Part shown: positions 26,601 through 36,200 of the stretch, piece by piece
Layout: the number at the start of each line of letters is the position of its first letter
How positions within the stretch are numbered: position 1 is the first letter of the stretch
NCBI GenBank assembly: GCA_003612485.1
Contig: RAZA01000001.1
Span: forward strand, 310,001 to 374,000
Length of the DNA: 64,000 bases
Reading direction: 5' to 3'
From: a bacterium D16-50
GTDB lineage: Bacteria; Bacillota; Clostridia; Lachnospirales; Lachnospiraceae
The notes under the pieces: generated by a model
Told to the model about the DNA's origin: nothing
What the model saw: only the letters and a program-made list of their open reading frames with translations
Database searches by the model: none
Translations under genes and position numbers: made by a program

Positions 26601-28084
26601 TTTTTGTCCGTCTCCTCCTGCTCCCGTCTGGCTCTCTCCAACAGCCTCTCCTGCTCTCTCAGCCTCCTCCACGCGTTCTCCACCCCGGAAAGCATAGTGT
26701 CCCTTCCCTCCAAGGCTTCCATCCGCCCCTTGATCCGGGCTGTCTCCCGCAAAAGAGTCTCCTCTTCCCCACTGCATTTTTCTATGTGCTGCTCCATGTC
26801 ACGGTGTTTTCGGATGTCCTCCCCAAACTCCGTATTGTACCGATGCAGGGCCCTCTTTTGCTCTTCTCTGGTCCGCCTGCCGCCCTCCAAGCGTTCCCGT
26901 TCCTCTCCTATTCCGGCAAGGGACTTAAGGCTCTCCCTCTCTTTTTCCAAAGTCTCCTCCAGACCGCGTCTGCGCTCTGCCAGTCCGGTCTTTTGCCTTT
27001 CCATATCCTCAAGCTGCGCCTGAATCCTCGTCTGTTCCCTGCGCTGTTCCTCCAGCTTGTCAAACTGCTCCAACGCCCTCAGACCCTTCTGGATTTCCTC
27101 CCCCAGCTGCTGGCACTGTCCGCTTCTCTCCTTGGCATCCTTCAGGGACTGCTCCGTCTGCTCCAATTCCTCCTGCAGTTCCTCTCTCTGCCGCCGATTC
27201 TCCTCCAGTGCCCTCAGCTGCTCTAAAGTCCGGCGGATATTCCCGATCAGCTGATCCTCCTCCCCAATCTTTTGATCCAGCTTCCCCATGGCCTTGTCCG
27301 CTTCCTCCAGATCTTCCTGATCCTCCCGGCAGGCAGTCTCCAACAGCGCCAGCCACTCTCCCACTCTGCCGTCAAAGCCGCTTCCCTTAAGCTCTCTCAG
27401 CCTGAACTTGGCCGAAGAAAGCTCCTGCCCTTCCTCAATGGCCACATTGTCCATGTACTGACCGATGCTTTTCTTCAGATCATCATAGAGGTCTCCCTGC
27501 TGGCTGACCTTCTCCTTCAGCCGCTCCTGAAGTCTTTGATACAGTCCCGTGCCGAATATCTGCCGGAAGATATCGCTGCGCTCCTCCGTTCCGGCAAAAA
27601 GAAGCTTTTGGAAGTCTCCCTGAGCTATCATGGCTATCTGGGAAAACTGCCTGCGGTCCAGACCGATCAGCTCCGTCACGGCTCTGGTGACCTCCTTGGC
27701 CTTTGTCACGGGAGATCTGCCGTCCGGATAAATCAGCTCCGCATCCGCCTTCTGGGTGGTATATCCTACCCCCCGTCCCTTGGGGCGCTGATACTCCGGA
27801 TTTCGCTTTACCACATATTTCTTTCCGCAGTATTCAAAAGCGTACTTCACATAGGTGGGTGTATCCTCCTTGGCATACTTGCTGCGGAACATCTCCGCCC
27901 TGCGCACACCCCCGCTGGCCTCCCCGTACAGCGCATATGCGATAGCATCGAAGATCGTGGTCTTTCCCGCTCCGGTATCCCCCGTGATCAGGTAAAGCCC
28001 CCTTCCGCCGAACTGTTCAAAATCGATCACAGCCTCCTCCGCATAGGGTCCGAAGGCGCTGATGGTTAACTTTAATGGCCTCAT
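23690..28084 (-). CDS. sbcC: Exonuclease subunit SbcC, unusually long
   Basis: 1464 residues against about 1000-1200 usual. SbcC is the ATPase/zinc-hook arm of the SbcCD nuclease, which opens hairpins and processes DNA ends. Start MRPLKLTISAFGPYAEE and Walker A LITGDTGAGKTTIFDAIAY are canonical. A very long coiled coil runs from about residue 190 to 1290, interrupted by the zinc hook EPCPVCGSKHHP near residue 685. The C-terminal lobe has the signature TLSGGESFQASLALALGLAD and Walker B SMFVDEGFGSLDEE. The extra length lies in the coiled-coil arms. GGAGGGGAG precedes the start. sbcD lies 52 bp upstream. Confidence 0.95.
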   Translation of the reverse strand: MRPLKLTISAFGPYAEEAVIDFEQFGGRGLYLITGDTGAGKTTIFDAIAYALYGEASGGVRRAEMFRSKYAKEDTPTYVKYAFEYCGKKYVVKRNPEYQRPKGRGVGYTTQKADAELIYPDGRSPVTKAKEVTRAVTELIGLDRRQFSQIAMIAQGDFQKLLFAGTEERSDIFRQIFGTGLYQRLQERLKEKVSQQGDLYDDLKKSIGQYMDNVAIEEGQELSSAKFRLRELKGSGFDGRVGEWLALLETACREDQEDLEEADKAMGKLDQKIGEEDQLIGNIRRTLEQLRALEENRRQREELQEELEQTEQSLKDAKERSGQCQQLGEEIQKGLRALEQFDKLEEQRREQTRIQAQLEDMERQKTGLAERRRGLEETLEKERESLKSLAGIGEERERLEGGRRTREEQKRALHRYNTEFGEDIRKHRDMEQHIEKCSGEEETLLRETARIKGRMEALEGRDTMLSGVENAWRRLREQERLLERARREQEETDKKAVELSETLAVLRSREEALQAETEGRKKEQERRKDAREEEVSCRHRLEEEERKREQLQDQAEGLKASQELVETLEKEYVEARGRAETCAGRLQEFKKRWDQVKDAEVELVFLQQKKKELENRQELLEGIVQEQGALEELEEKLLTAQRGYKDAEERRRELHGAYGDMEGRFLTAQAGLLARDLQEGEPCPVCGSKHHPLPARALETVPDKGDLEQLKKKLSLAEADAARRSADAGHLAERLSEQRKTVTEAAKRLFWDYGGESEDLRRRAAEETAGLRQEFSGAEEAFNKAVQECGEKKELDSLIKNQEARQKELDEKLQDARREWSAAGGQLEERKRQLDRFILELGLTREPDEDWQEKQERAFKCLQAGCDQWRSRLELAEKERRLLEELEAAAARGEEERNRLAGEIAEKSEQAAGLRGIMETAGRQLEREAKKAQDMLKEAWELTGKGTLQGAVNCPAECLEAQDKEAESVLGALARCLEALAATGLTLRGEAEERRRLEADGKQKEQELAAAQEQKRESEKLLEGIRGRLLERARLLFESLWEVSDLLEKMPDWEKENGRQWISVLKKEDWQQWTAILENESVLLEAAALGEAAVAAELAFLDRALHDSDGRMQEKRRLEKLIPERESCLGGLDKDVRRLETELAAKTAENVGQKQRIAAMEDELNFSNRDEIEERVIDLRRCKSELEDGLVKAQQAWQDCHTRDERLAAAIHTLEQQLGAAGEAGCVSEEEVLVRKEKWQQERRELNGRRDKKNAAFTSNQEILRRVRERYADIAEVEGEYVWMKALSDTANGKLSGKRKIELETYIQMTYFDRIIRRANLRLLEMSGGQYELAREEEGDNQKKTGLGLSVIDHYNGSCRSVKTLSGGESFQASLALALGLADEIQSYAGGIRMDSMFVDEGFGSLDEEALAQAMKTLLLLTEGNRLVGIISHVPELKEKIDKRIIVTKERGKDGVGSRVRLSI

Positions 28085-28136
28085 AGCCGCTCCCCTCCTC
28101 CCCGTCAGGGGAAAAGCAATTTCCTTGGCTTAAAAA

Positions 28137-29387
28137 TCAGGTACATCCCATGCTCTCCTGAATCAGCTGCCGCACCAGCTCCGTCTGTTTGGCACTCATA
28201 GTCTGATTGTTCTGAAGCACGTAAAAATCCGAAAACAATTCCAGCTCCGACTTCCTCTCCAGTTCCTCCGCTGCCCCCACCTCACGGCTCTGCCGCGTCC
28301 GGGCATTGTCATAGACCAGCCTCATAAGATTCGGATAAACCTTGCGCAGCCTCTGTAATCCATCCGGCACATCCTCCTCATCCGTCAGAGTGATTTGTAC
28401 ATAGTCCTCCCTATTGGTGCCTTGATAAAAGTTTCTGTCCATTACCTCCATATAGGTTCCCCTGATCCTTCGCATATCCCGCAGGGGCGTCAGAGGAATC
28501 TGCCTAAGCTCCACCTCTCCCTTCTCCCGCAGCTCCACCACGGTGACGCTTTTTTCCTGCTCCGCCTCCGAAAAGGAGTATTTCAGAGGCGTGCCGCAGT
28601 AGCGAAGGGTATCCCTGCCCACATGCTGGGGGCTGTGAATATGGCCCAGCGCCACATAGTCAAAAGCATCGAAAAGATCCGCGTCCACATTGTCTAATCC
28701 TCCCACCGCTGTCTCCTCCGACTCGCAGCGGGACGCACCGGTGACGAACTGGTGAGCCACCAGAATATTGCGCTGGTCCGCGTCCACCTCCATGCGCTCC
28801 ACCACTGCCCTGACCGCCTCGTTATAGCTCTCCGGCAGCTTGGACGGTTCCGCTGCGCTGCCGCCCTCCGGTGGTACGGACGGTTCCGTCCCATTGGATC
28901 TCTCCCGCTGTATGGACGGTTCCGCCCCATTGGATCTCTCCTGCTGCAGGGTTTGCTGGACCTCCAGACCGTGACGAACCGTGGCAGGCTTCACAAAGGG
29001 GAGCAGATGGACATAGAGCTTTCCATAGGTGTCTTCCAGCGCCACCTTGGCCACCCTGCCGTCATATACCGGGGACAGATAGACTCCCTTTCCCTTCATC
29101 AGCTCCGCACCAAAGGCGATCCTCTCAGGGGAGTCATGATTTCCGCTGACAGCAAAGACCTTTATCTTCCGCTTCGCCAATCCCGTGAGAAAACGGTCGA
29201 AAACCTGCACCGCCTCGGCGGAGGGCACAGTCTTGTCATAGATGTCCCCCGCCAGAAGAACTCCCTCCGCCTGCTCCCGCTCCGCTATGGTAACTATTTT
29301 GTCCAGAATATATTTCTGATCCTCCAGCATAGAAAATTCATTGATGCGCTTTCCGATATGCAGATCTGAGATATGTAGAAATTTCAT
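28137..29387 (-). CDS. sbcD: Exonuclease subunit SbcD
   Basis: 416 residues from ATG 29387, which gives the canonical MKFLHISDLHIGKR; the longer frame to 29450 has no support. It is the Mre11-like, metal-dependent nuclease subunit. Phosphoesterase motifs in order: DLHIGK, GDIYDK, SGNHDSPER, and ALGHIHSPQ. Between residues about 155 and 195 there is a low-complexity insert with three copies of a 12-residue unit containing EPS, which separates the nuclease motifs. The last 150 residues are the capping and SbcC-binding region. Confidence 0.95.
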   Translation of the reverse strand: MKFLHISDLHIGKRINEFSMLEDQKYILDKIVTIAEREQAEGVLLAGDIYDKTVPSAEAVQVFDRFLTGLAKRKIKVFAVSGNHDSPERIAFGAELMKGKGVYLSPVYDGRVAKVALEDTYGKLYVHLLPFVKPATVRHGLEVQQTLQQERSNGAEPSIQRERSNGTEPSVPPEGGSAAEPSKLPESYNEAVRAVVERMEVDADQRNILVAHQFVTGASRCESEETAVGGLDNVDADLFDAFDYVALGHIHSPQHVGRDTLRYCGTPLKYSFSEAEQEKSVTVVELREKGEVELRQIPLTPLRDMRRIRGTYMEVMDRNFYQGTNREDYVQITLTDEEDVPDGLQRLRKVYPNLMRLVYDNARTRQSREVGAAEELERKSELELFSDFYVLQNNQTMSAKQTELVRQLIQESMGCT

Positions 29388-29414
29388 GACCGTACCTTTC
29401 CGCCCCTTGAGGCG

Positions 29415-29443
29415 GGCATGGCATCCTGCCCTACTGCCATGCC
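29415..29443. repeat. 9-bp inverted repeat upstream of sbcD
   Basis: GGCATGGCA (29415-29423) and TGCCATGCC (29435-29443), 11-base loop, 28-56 bp before the sbcD start on the minus strand. Possible leader hairpin; function unknown. Confidence 0.55.
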
Positions 29444-29597
29444 GTCGCACTACCGCTTGTTCACATGTGCCCGAACCAACTTAACGCGCTCTCAGCGCCT
29501 CTCTTCAGCCATATAAATGTTCATAGAATATCTGCTCACAAACTCAAGCCCCCTGCGCACTTCCGGCACAATTCCCTATACATCGGCCCTTCCCCCC

Positions 29598-29819
29598 TTA
29601 ATATTCCTTCTTCATCTCCGAGATGCCGTACCTGCGCTTAAAAGCCTCCAGCTCCTCATCGCTGCGGATGAAACTCTCCTCCTTGAATTCGCCGGTACGG
29701 ATATTCTTGAAGCCCGCCACACGCTCACCGTTGCAGATACTGCATTTCAGCACCGGCCGCCAGTTCTCTCTGTCATAGTCAAGCTGCTTTTCAGGCTTAC
29801 CCTGCTTTTTCCAGAACAT
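29598..29819 (-). CDS. Small conserved Clostridia protein with CxxC-type core
   Basis: 73 residues from ATG 29819, preceded by AAAGGAAAGGGAG; an earlier in-frame ATG at 29873 is possible. Sequence: basic/aromatic start MFWKKQGKPEK, then VLKCSICNGERVAGFKN with a cysteine pair, and an acidic helical tail FIRSDEELEAFKRRYG. I recall similar small proteins with a CxGExVAGFK core in Lachnospiraceae, sometimes misnamed as dehydrogenases; there is no room for such an enzyme. Function unknown. Confidence 0.7.
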   Translation of the reverse strand: MFWKKQGKPEKQLDYDRENWRPVLKCSICNGERVAGFKNIRTGEFKEESFIRSDEELEAFKRRYGISEMKKEY

Positions 29820-29945
29820 CTCCCTTTCCTTTCCGCTCTGATATGGCCCCCACCGGTCAACCGCATATTTCACTTATCCGGATTTCCGTCAGCATCGCTG
29901 TCCCAGATAGGCGTGGCCACCACATCGTCTCCCTCCTCCGAAACT

Positions 29946-31067
29946 TCATTCGCCGGAAGCTTGGGATATATCCACCACCACATATTCCGACTTACATCCG
30001 GTCTTGAACTGGATTGCCCAGTCGGAAATGCCGGATGTGACGATAAAGCTGGTGGCGTCCCGCCTCTCCAGCCCATAGCTTTTGTCGTCTATCCCTGTCC
30101 ACTGTCCCATACGGTGAAACGGAAACAGCTGTCCGCCATGGGTGTGGCCGCACAGCACCAGATCCACGCCGGATGCCGCCTGTGCGTCAAAGTCACTGGG
30201 CTGATGGTCCAAAACAATGCTGTACCTATCCGGGTCCAGTCCTGCCGTCAGCTCCTCCATAGTTGCTCTGGGAGTTCCCCGCTGGTCTTCTGAGCGGTCC
30301 TTTCTGCCGATAAGATAGAACTCCTCCCCCAGCGACACTACCTGATCCTGCAGCACATGCACATTGTTTTTCTCCAGCTCCGCAATCAGGTCTCTTCCAT
30401 CATACCCCCGGTACTCCGGAGCGTAATACCCCTTGTCATGGTTCCCGAACACATAATAGACTCCATATGTAGTTTTCAGCGTGCCCAAAGCCCTGCATGC
30501 GGCAACCATATCCTCTCTTGAGGTGTCATCATCCACATAATCACCCGTGATCACCACCAGATCCGGGTTCTCCGCCTGCATAGCCTCCACCAGTTTCAGA
30601 AATCCCTCTCCGTCAAATGTGCTTCCCACATGAGAATCCGCAAATTGAACGATGCGCAGGGTTCCCACCGGCTTGTCCGTCTCCAGTTCATATTCGGTGC
30701 GCCATACATGGTTCGCCAGATACCAGCCGCAGGCCAGATATACGGCTGTGATCCCTAATGCAAAAATCCCTGCGTAATACTTAGAAAATTTCCTGCCCCG
30801 CTTCCACTCCGTCAGCCTGCTGACCCCGTCACACAGAAGCCACACCGCCATCAGGTGCAAAACGGCAATGGCCGCATTGATGACTCCCAGAAGGGCCCCT
30901 ATTCCTAAGGCCAGCAGTCCCACGATGAAAAGGCCTGCCACAAAACGGAGGATCCTGCTCTTTCCCAGAAGCTTACGCAGAAAGAAAAATTTTGCGAATC
31001 TGCTGGACAGATAGATGACCCCCACGATCATCCCGATAATCAAGGATGCAAAAATCAATGCCCACAT
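29946..31067 (-). CDS. Membrane-anchored metallophosphoesterase (YkuE-like)
   Basis: 373 residues. Three to four membrane spans occupy the first 125 residues (LIFASLIIGMIVGVIYL, FVAGLFIVGLLALGIGALL, YAGIFALGITAVYLACGWYL). The calcineurin-type domain follows with all metal motifs: QFADSHVG, VVITGDYVDDD, VFGNHDKGYY, DHQPSDF and LCGHTHGGQLFP. Members act on phosphoester or pyrophosphate bonds at the outer membrane face; the substrate is unknown. It is followed by the small CxxC protein on the same strand. Confidence 0.9.
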   Translation of the reverse strand: MWALIFASLIIGMIVGVIYLSSRFAKFFFLRKLLGKSRILRFVAGLFIVGLLALGIGALLGVINAAIAVLHLMAVWLLCDGVSRLTEWKRGRKFSKYYAGIFALGITAVYLACGWYLANHVWRTEYELETDKPVGTLRIVQFADSHVGSTFDGEGFLKLVEAMQAENPDLVVITGDYVDDDTSREDMVAACRALGTLKTTYGVYYVFGNHDKGYYAPEYRGYDGRDLIAELEKNNVHVLQDQVVSLGEEFYLIGRKDRSEDQRGTPRATMEELTAGLDPDRYSIVLDHQPSDFDAQAASGVDLVLCGHTHGGQLFPFHRMGQWTGIDDKSYGLERRDATSFIVTSGISDWAIQFKTGCKSEYVVVDISQASGE

Positions 31068-31179
31068 ATGCTCTTTCTCCTAATTCCAGTCTATAATCTG
31101 TCATGGAATGCTGCTTCTTGTCTTACATCTCCTATTCAGCATCCGTCAGAGGCATGTCTGTAATCCGTCAGGAGGATGC

Positions 31180-31761
31180 TCAGGCTCCCTCCGCCTCTCC
31201 CTTGGCATTCTGCGCCCGGTGAAAGGGCACCAGCCCGGTTCTGTTCAGAGCCACCATGAGGGCCGGGATGAACACCAGCTGCAGGATAATGCCGGGAATG
31301 GCGTTCAGGAATGCCCCCGCCATGAACATCTGCCATGAGAACGAGCTTCCTCCCATGCCCAGCATCAGCACCCGCACTGCTCCCCACACGACACGTCCGC
31401 CGATCATGGCGATCAGAAGAGAGCGATATAGGGACACAATACACTGCCATTTGGAGCGATTGTACAGAAATCCTGCAATGGCCCCGTAGGCCGCCAGCTC
31501 AAAGGCCATTGCGATGCCGTTGGGCATGGGCGGAGCAGAGAAAAGCATATAGCGCAACAGAGGCAACAAGAAGCCGATAATGCCTCCATACTGCCATCCG
31601 CAGATCAAGCCGCAAATCAGCACCGGCAGGTGCATGGGAAGCAGCATATTACCGATCTGAGGAATCTGCCCCGTAAAAATAGGCAGCACAATACCCACTC
31701 CCATGAGCATAGCCGCCGTCACAAGATTCTGAATCTGTTTCTTAGTCGCTGTCTTTTTCAT
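31180..31761 (-). CDS. ECF transporter S component (substrate-binding membrane subunit)
   Basis: 193 residues from ATG 31761, with GGGAGG 8 bases upstream; a GTG at 31782 would lie before that site. About six hydrophobic spans. The segment MLLPMHLPVLICGLICGWQYG followed by GFLLPLLRYMLFSAPPMPNGIAMAFELAAYG is a pattern of vitamin-type ECF S components. It would bind a vitamin or related small molecule and dock onto a shared EcfAA'T module, which is not in this window. The vitamin cannot be assigned. It is 74 bp downstream of a P-loop kinase gene. Confidence 0.82.
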   Translation of the reverse strand: MKKTATKKQIQNLVTAAMLMGVGIVLPIFTGQIPQIGNMLLPMHLPVLICGLICGWQYGGIIGFLLPLLRYMLFSAPPMPNGIAMAFELAAYGAIAGFLYNRSKWQCIVSLYRSLLIAMIGGRVVWGAVRVLMLGMGGSSFSWQMFMAGAFLNAIPGIILQLVFIPALMVALNRTGLVPFHRAQNAKGEAEGA

Positions 31762-31835
31762 ACATGAACCTCCCAGCCCCACAAGATAGGTATTTTAAAA
31801 TTTATTTAAATGCAACTGTTGTTTAAATCTATTTT

Positions 31836-32558
31836 TTATATGTTCCTTGTGTCCGTCAAGCTGCTTGTATCCACCTGAAGCGAACTTTTACTTTCCACTG
31901 CAAAAATACGAAAATAGTTTTCTTCCAAAGGAATCCACTGCTGCTCAAAGGCCGCAAAGCCCTCTCCCTCCCGAATCTGCAGGCGCCGCCGCTGTATTTC
32001 ATCGGAGCATGTAAGAAATACCGTAAGATCATAAATTACCCCCATTGACGGATGTTGAGAATAGCTCCCTTCCACAATCGTCAACGGTCTCGGTTCCAGC
32101 CGTACTCCCTCTCCCATCTCCCCCCTTGCACAGCAATAGGGGCGATACAAAACCCCTCTCCCCTCCCCAAGCGGAAGCAATATCTCACGCCGCAATCGCT
32201 CAAAATCCATATTGCCTCCCGGTATCTCCTGCCAGTTTTCCGGACGCAGATGAAGCGGAAGATAAAAATCATCCATATGCAGTACATTACACAAAAAGAG
32301 GCTTTCAAGCAGTCTTGCCAATCCGGTCTTGCCGCTTCCGCACCGCCCGTCAATGGCCACGACAGCATTGCGCCCCCTCTTTGCAAGCCTGCCTACCTCT
32401 GCAAGCACCGGATGCCAGACTTCCCACTCTCCCCAGCCCACTGTATCCACACCGCCGGAAATTCTCGGCCCCTTTAATTCTTCCAGCTTTTTAAGCTCCT
32501 TCATCCACTCCTCACATCTTCCTGCATCCGCTCTGAATCTACTGCCGCCTTTCCTCAA
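31836..32558 (-). CDS. Uridine kinase-like P-loop kinase
   Basis: 240 residues from a TTG at 32558, which has AGGAGG 8 bases upstream; ATG 32504 is an alternative but sits only 3 bases from its GAGGAG. Walker A is AIDGRCGSGKTGLARLL, followed by VLHMDDFYLP with the catalytic aspartates, GGNMDFERL and RPYCCARG, and TIVEGSYS, then a lid region with arginines (EIQRRRLQIREGE). This is the uridine kinase/phosphoribulokinase fold. The natural substrate could be a nucleoside or a vitamin; the ECF S component downstream makes a salvage role possible. Confidence 0.8.
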   Translation of the reverse strand: MRKGGSRFRADAGRCEEWMKELKKLEELKGPRISGGVDTVGWGEWEVWHPVLAEVGRLAKRGRNAVVAIDGRCGSGKTGLARLLESLFLCNVLHMDDFYLPLHLRPENWQEIPGGNMDFERLRREILLPLGEGRGVLYRPYCCARGEMGEGVRLEPRPLTIVEGSYSQHPSMGVIYDLTVFLTCSDEIQRRRLQIREGEGFAAFEQQWIPLEENYFRIFAVESKSSLQVDTSSLTDTRNI

Positions 32559-32793
32559 AGAAAAGTCCTCCTCACCGGCTTCCAGTTCCCCGAAAGCAGC
32601 TTTTGAAGTTTCTCCATTGATTGTGGGCCTATCCGGACAGAATTGTATAATCTCCGGTCTTCAGATTAGCACAGCAGAACAAAAGAAATCACGACAGAAT
32701 ATGAATTAGTTTAAAATCGAACTTCCGAAGCCGACCGATATTTCCCGCGGAACATAGTCTTTGGGAAATACCGGTACAGCCTGCCCCATACTC

Positions 32794-33096
32794 CTATCTA
32801 GGAAGTATTTCGTTTATCTTGAGTATTTCCACCACAGTCTCCATCTGATCCCCAAGATCGTGAATGTCCTGCCGAACATTTCCCTGGAACACCATCATGT
32901 CCAAACGCAGATCATCCAGCTTTTTTGTAGTTCGCCTCTGAAGCACCTCGACTACATTCAGACGGCCTTCGACATTGTCCAGACGGCCCTCGATCTTGTC
33001 CAGACGGCCCTCGATCTTGCCCAGACGATCTTTTATCGGTTGTAGCTTTTCATCCAGCAGGCCCGATAGGGCTTGCATCAGCTGTTCATTATCCAT
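32794..33096 (-). CDS. Small coiled-coil protein with heptad repeats
   Basis: 100 residues from ATG 33096, with GGGAGGG 7 bases upstream. After a helical start (LMQALSGLLDEKLQPIK) come four consecutive heptads: LGKIEGR, LDKIEGR, LDNVEGR, LNVVEVL. The rest is also predicted helical and ends VVEILKINEILPR. The DNA shows matching 21-bp repeats. Similar short proteins are common in Lachnospiraceae and have no known function. It probably forms an oligomeric coiled coil. Confidence 0.75.
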   Translation of the reverse strand: MDNEQLMQALSGLLDEKLQPIKDRLGKIEGRLDKIEGRLDNVEGRLNVVEVLQRRTTKKLDDLRLDMMVFQGNVRQDIHDLGDQMETVVEILKINEILPR

Positions 33097-33243
33097 AGCT
33101 TGTCCCTCCCAACATAATAAACAACCTTCTCTGCCGCAAAGCAACGCATGAAAACCTGACACCGAATTCCACCTTCTATCTCTGGATTATAACATACCCA
33201 TTATATCAAGTCTATGAAATTATCAAAAATAAGCCCGCTGATC

Positions 33244-36200
33244 TCAGCCTTTCGCCCTCAGCCCCTCCAGCGCTTCAAACACTCCTGCCACAGCTCTCTC
33301 CCTATCAGCATAGACCGTCCTGCAGAATTCATTGTCCAAAGAATACCTCCAGCTCCCCTTTCCTCTATCATCGTGATAAATAACCACCACATGACCATCA
33401 ATCTTCAGATATTCGTTTCCCTTCTTTGAACGCTTCCACTGGCGCTTGAAGAAATTTATCCGTCTGGACTGCCGATTCTTGAAATCCGCTTCCCGGCGCT
33501 TGGCCTCACTAACGTCACCCTCCATTTTGCCTGCGCATTTGCATCCTACAGACAAGCTGGGGTAGCTGGGATGCTCCATTTGATGGGCATATCGAATGAT
33601 CTGATATCCGCACATCTCACAGATTCCCGAAGGGGAACCCAGATCCTCCACTCCCACGCAGCTCCACCCAAAATGGGGAACCTCCGACCTCTTCCATAAA
33701 TTGGGACTGTTCTCCTTCCAAGCCCTCAGACGGGCGGCCTTCTCTTCCCTCTCCTTTTCTTCTTCACTCTTCTCTTTCAGTTCAGACTCAAAAGCGGCTG
33801 ATACTGCAAATGTCCCCTCTTCCTCTCTCTCTCCGTCAGATACATCCTTTTCAATCATTTCTATCTCCAGAGGAGCCTCCCAATCTCCCGAAACCGGCCC
33901 TGATTCCTCCGCTGTATCCTCCAAGGCTTTCGGTTGCCCTTCCGTTCCTCCCGAAACCGGCCCTGCCCCGCCGTCCGGCTCCTCCGATCCCGGCTGCCCT
34001 TTTGCATCCCGGCTGCTGCCCCTGCCCTTTGGATCCCACGAACCACGCGCCCCTGCATCCTCTGGATGAGCTTGGGCAGCCTGCGTCTGGCTTATCGGAT
34101 TTTTAAGCAGGATATCCTCATGCTTTTTTCCAAAATAACTGCTGGATATGTTTCTCGGATGGGGCAGCTTCTCAAACTTCACGGAATAGCTCCCTCGCTT
34201 GGCGTCTATGGCCTCAATGACGCCGGCTCCAAAGACATGATGCTCCACCACGTCTCCCACCTTCCTGCTCCCCACCGGCTCCAGAAGCAGCTCAAGGTTC
34301 AGCTTCTCTGTGTATCTTTTGCTTTCCTGCCGCAGCTCTTCCGATATTTTGCCTATTCTGACGTAATTCTTTTCCCCGATCTCCTCCAGAAAGCGGGAAG
34401 CCAGTTTTTTGATTCCGTTTTCCGACATTCCCTCCGAATCCATCAGATACAGATATCTCTCCGCCCGGGTGATGGCCACGTAGCACAGTCTCCGCTCCTC
34501 CTCCAGCCCCAGCATCTTTCTGTCCCCCAGCGTCTTCGCAGAGGGAAACACTCCCTCCGTAAAGCCAAGAATGAACACCACCGGAAATTCCAGGCCCTTG
34601 GAGGAATGGATCGTCATCAGTTTCACGGCGTCCTTGGACTCATCCCTGTTCTCCCCCGCCTGAAGGGCGATCTGCTGCAGAAATTCCTCCAGACTTAAGT
34701 CCTCCCCGAACTCCCGCTCGAATTCATTTGCGATACGCTTGAATTCCGCAAGGTTGTCCAACCTTTCCTCATCCCCCAGACTCCGGATATAATTCTCGTA
34801 CCCTGAGCCCTCCATCACCCTATTGACTATATCAGATATCCGCATGTCCCTATAACCGCTGCGCATATCCTCCATGAAACGGACAAACGACCCCGCATCG
34901 CTGCCGGCAAATTCCCTGTCTCCCAAATGCTCCGACAGCGTTGCAAAAAGAGTCTTTGCCTTCCCGTCCGCTTCCTCCTCTGTCAGATCCAACAGACTTT
35001 CCTGATAAAAGCTCCCTTTCTTCTCCTGCTCCCGCAGCTCCTCCAGCCGGTTCACTTTCCCTCTGCCGAATCTCCTGCGGGGCAGATTCACCACCCGCAG
35101 AAATGCGTTGTCATCGCCGTAGGCAATCAGCTTCAGATATGCCAGAACATCCAGAATCACAGCTCTCTGATAAAAGCGGACTCCCCCGAATATCTCATAG
35201 GGGACATTCTTCTCCACCAGCTTCTTCTCCATCACCCGGGACAAAAAGCTGGCTCTATAGATAATCGCAAAATCCGAATACCGAAAGCCCTCCTTCTCCC
35301 GCAGGCGCCTGATATTGTCGATGACCTGCTCCATCTCCTCCGTCTCGTTTCTGGAATGATAATGAACCACGGGAGCGCCCTCGGGATTCCTTGTAAACAG
35401 ATCCTTCTTCAGGCGCACCTGATTTTTTTCTATCAAGGCGTTTGCGCACTGGAGAATCTGGGGCGTGGATCTATAGTTCTGATTCAAGATAATGGTCTTT
35501 GTAGGCTCGTGCTGCTTGTCGAAGTCCACCAGCAGCTTTACGTCGGATCCTCTCCATTCATAGATATTCTGATCCGGATCCCCCACAATCATGAGATTTC
35601 GATACATTCCGGACAAGATCTCTACCAGCCGCATCTCCACGGAAGAGCTGTCCTGAAACTCGTCCACCATGATATAGTTCAGCCTGCTCTGCCACTTCTG
35701 CCTCACCTGAGAGTCCGTCTCCAGCAGATAGATGGCGAAGGCGATAAGGTCGTGGAAATCCAGAGAATAGGTTGCTTTCTGCCTCTGCAGAAACTCCTCT
35801 ATAATTTGATCGTCCTGATCCTCTATTTTGCTCATGATCCGGCAAGGCTTAGGATCGCACATCTTCCTCACATACTCCATGTCCTTCTTCGCCCGCCCGA
35901 TCTTTCTGAGCATGGTCTCAAAAGCGGCGTAGTCAAGCTTCAGCTCATGCTTCTGGTATATCTCCTCCAACATGCCCTTCTGCTGGTGGGAATCGATGAT
36001 CTGAAATTGCTTGTTGAGAAACAGCTTCTCGGGATTCTCCCGCAGCAGCTTGTTGCAGAACCCGTGATAGGTGCATATCAGGCTTACATCATTCCCCTCC
36101 CCAATCAGCCCCCGGATCCTTCTTTTCATCTCTCCTGCCGCCTTGTTGGTGAAGGTCACGCATAAAATGTTTCCCGAATCGATTCCATAGTCCTGCACCA

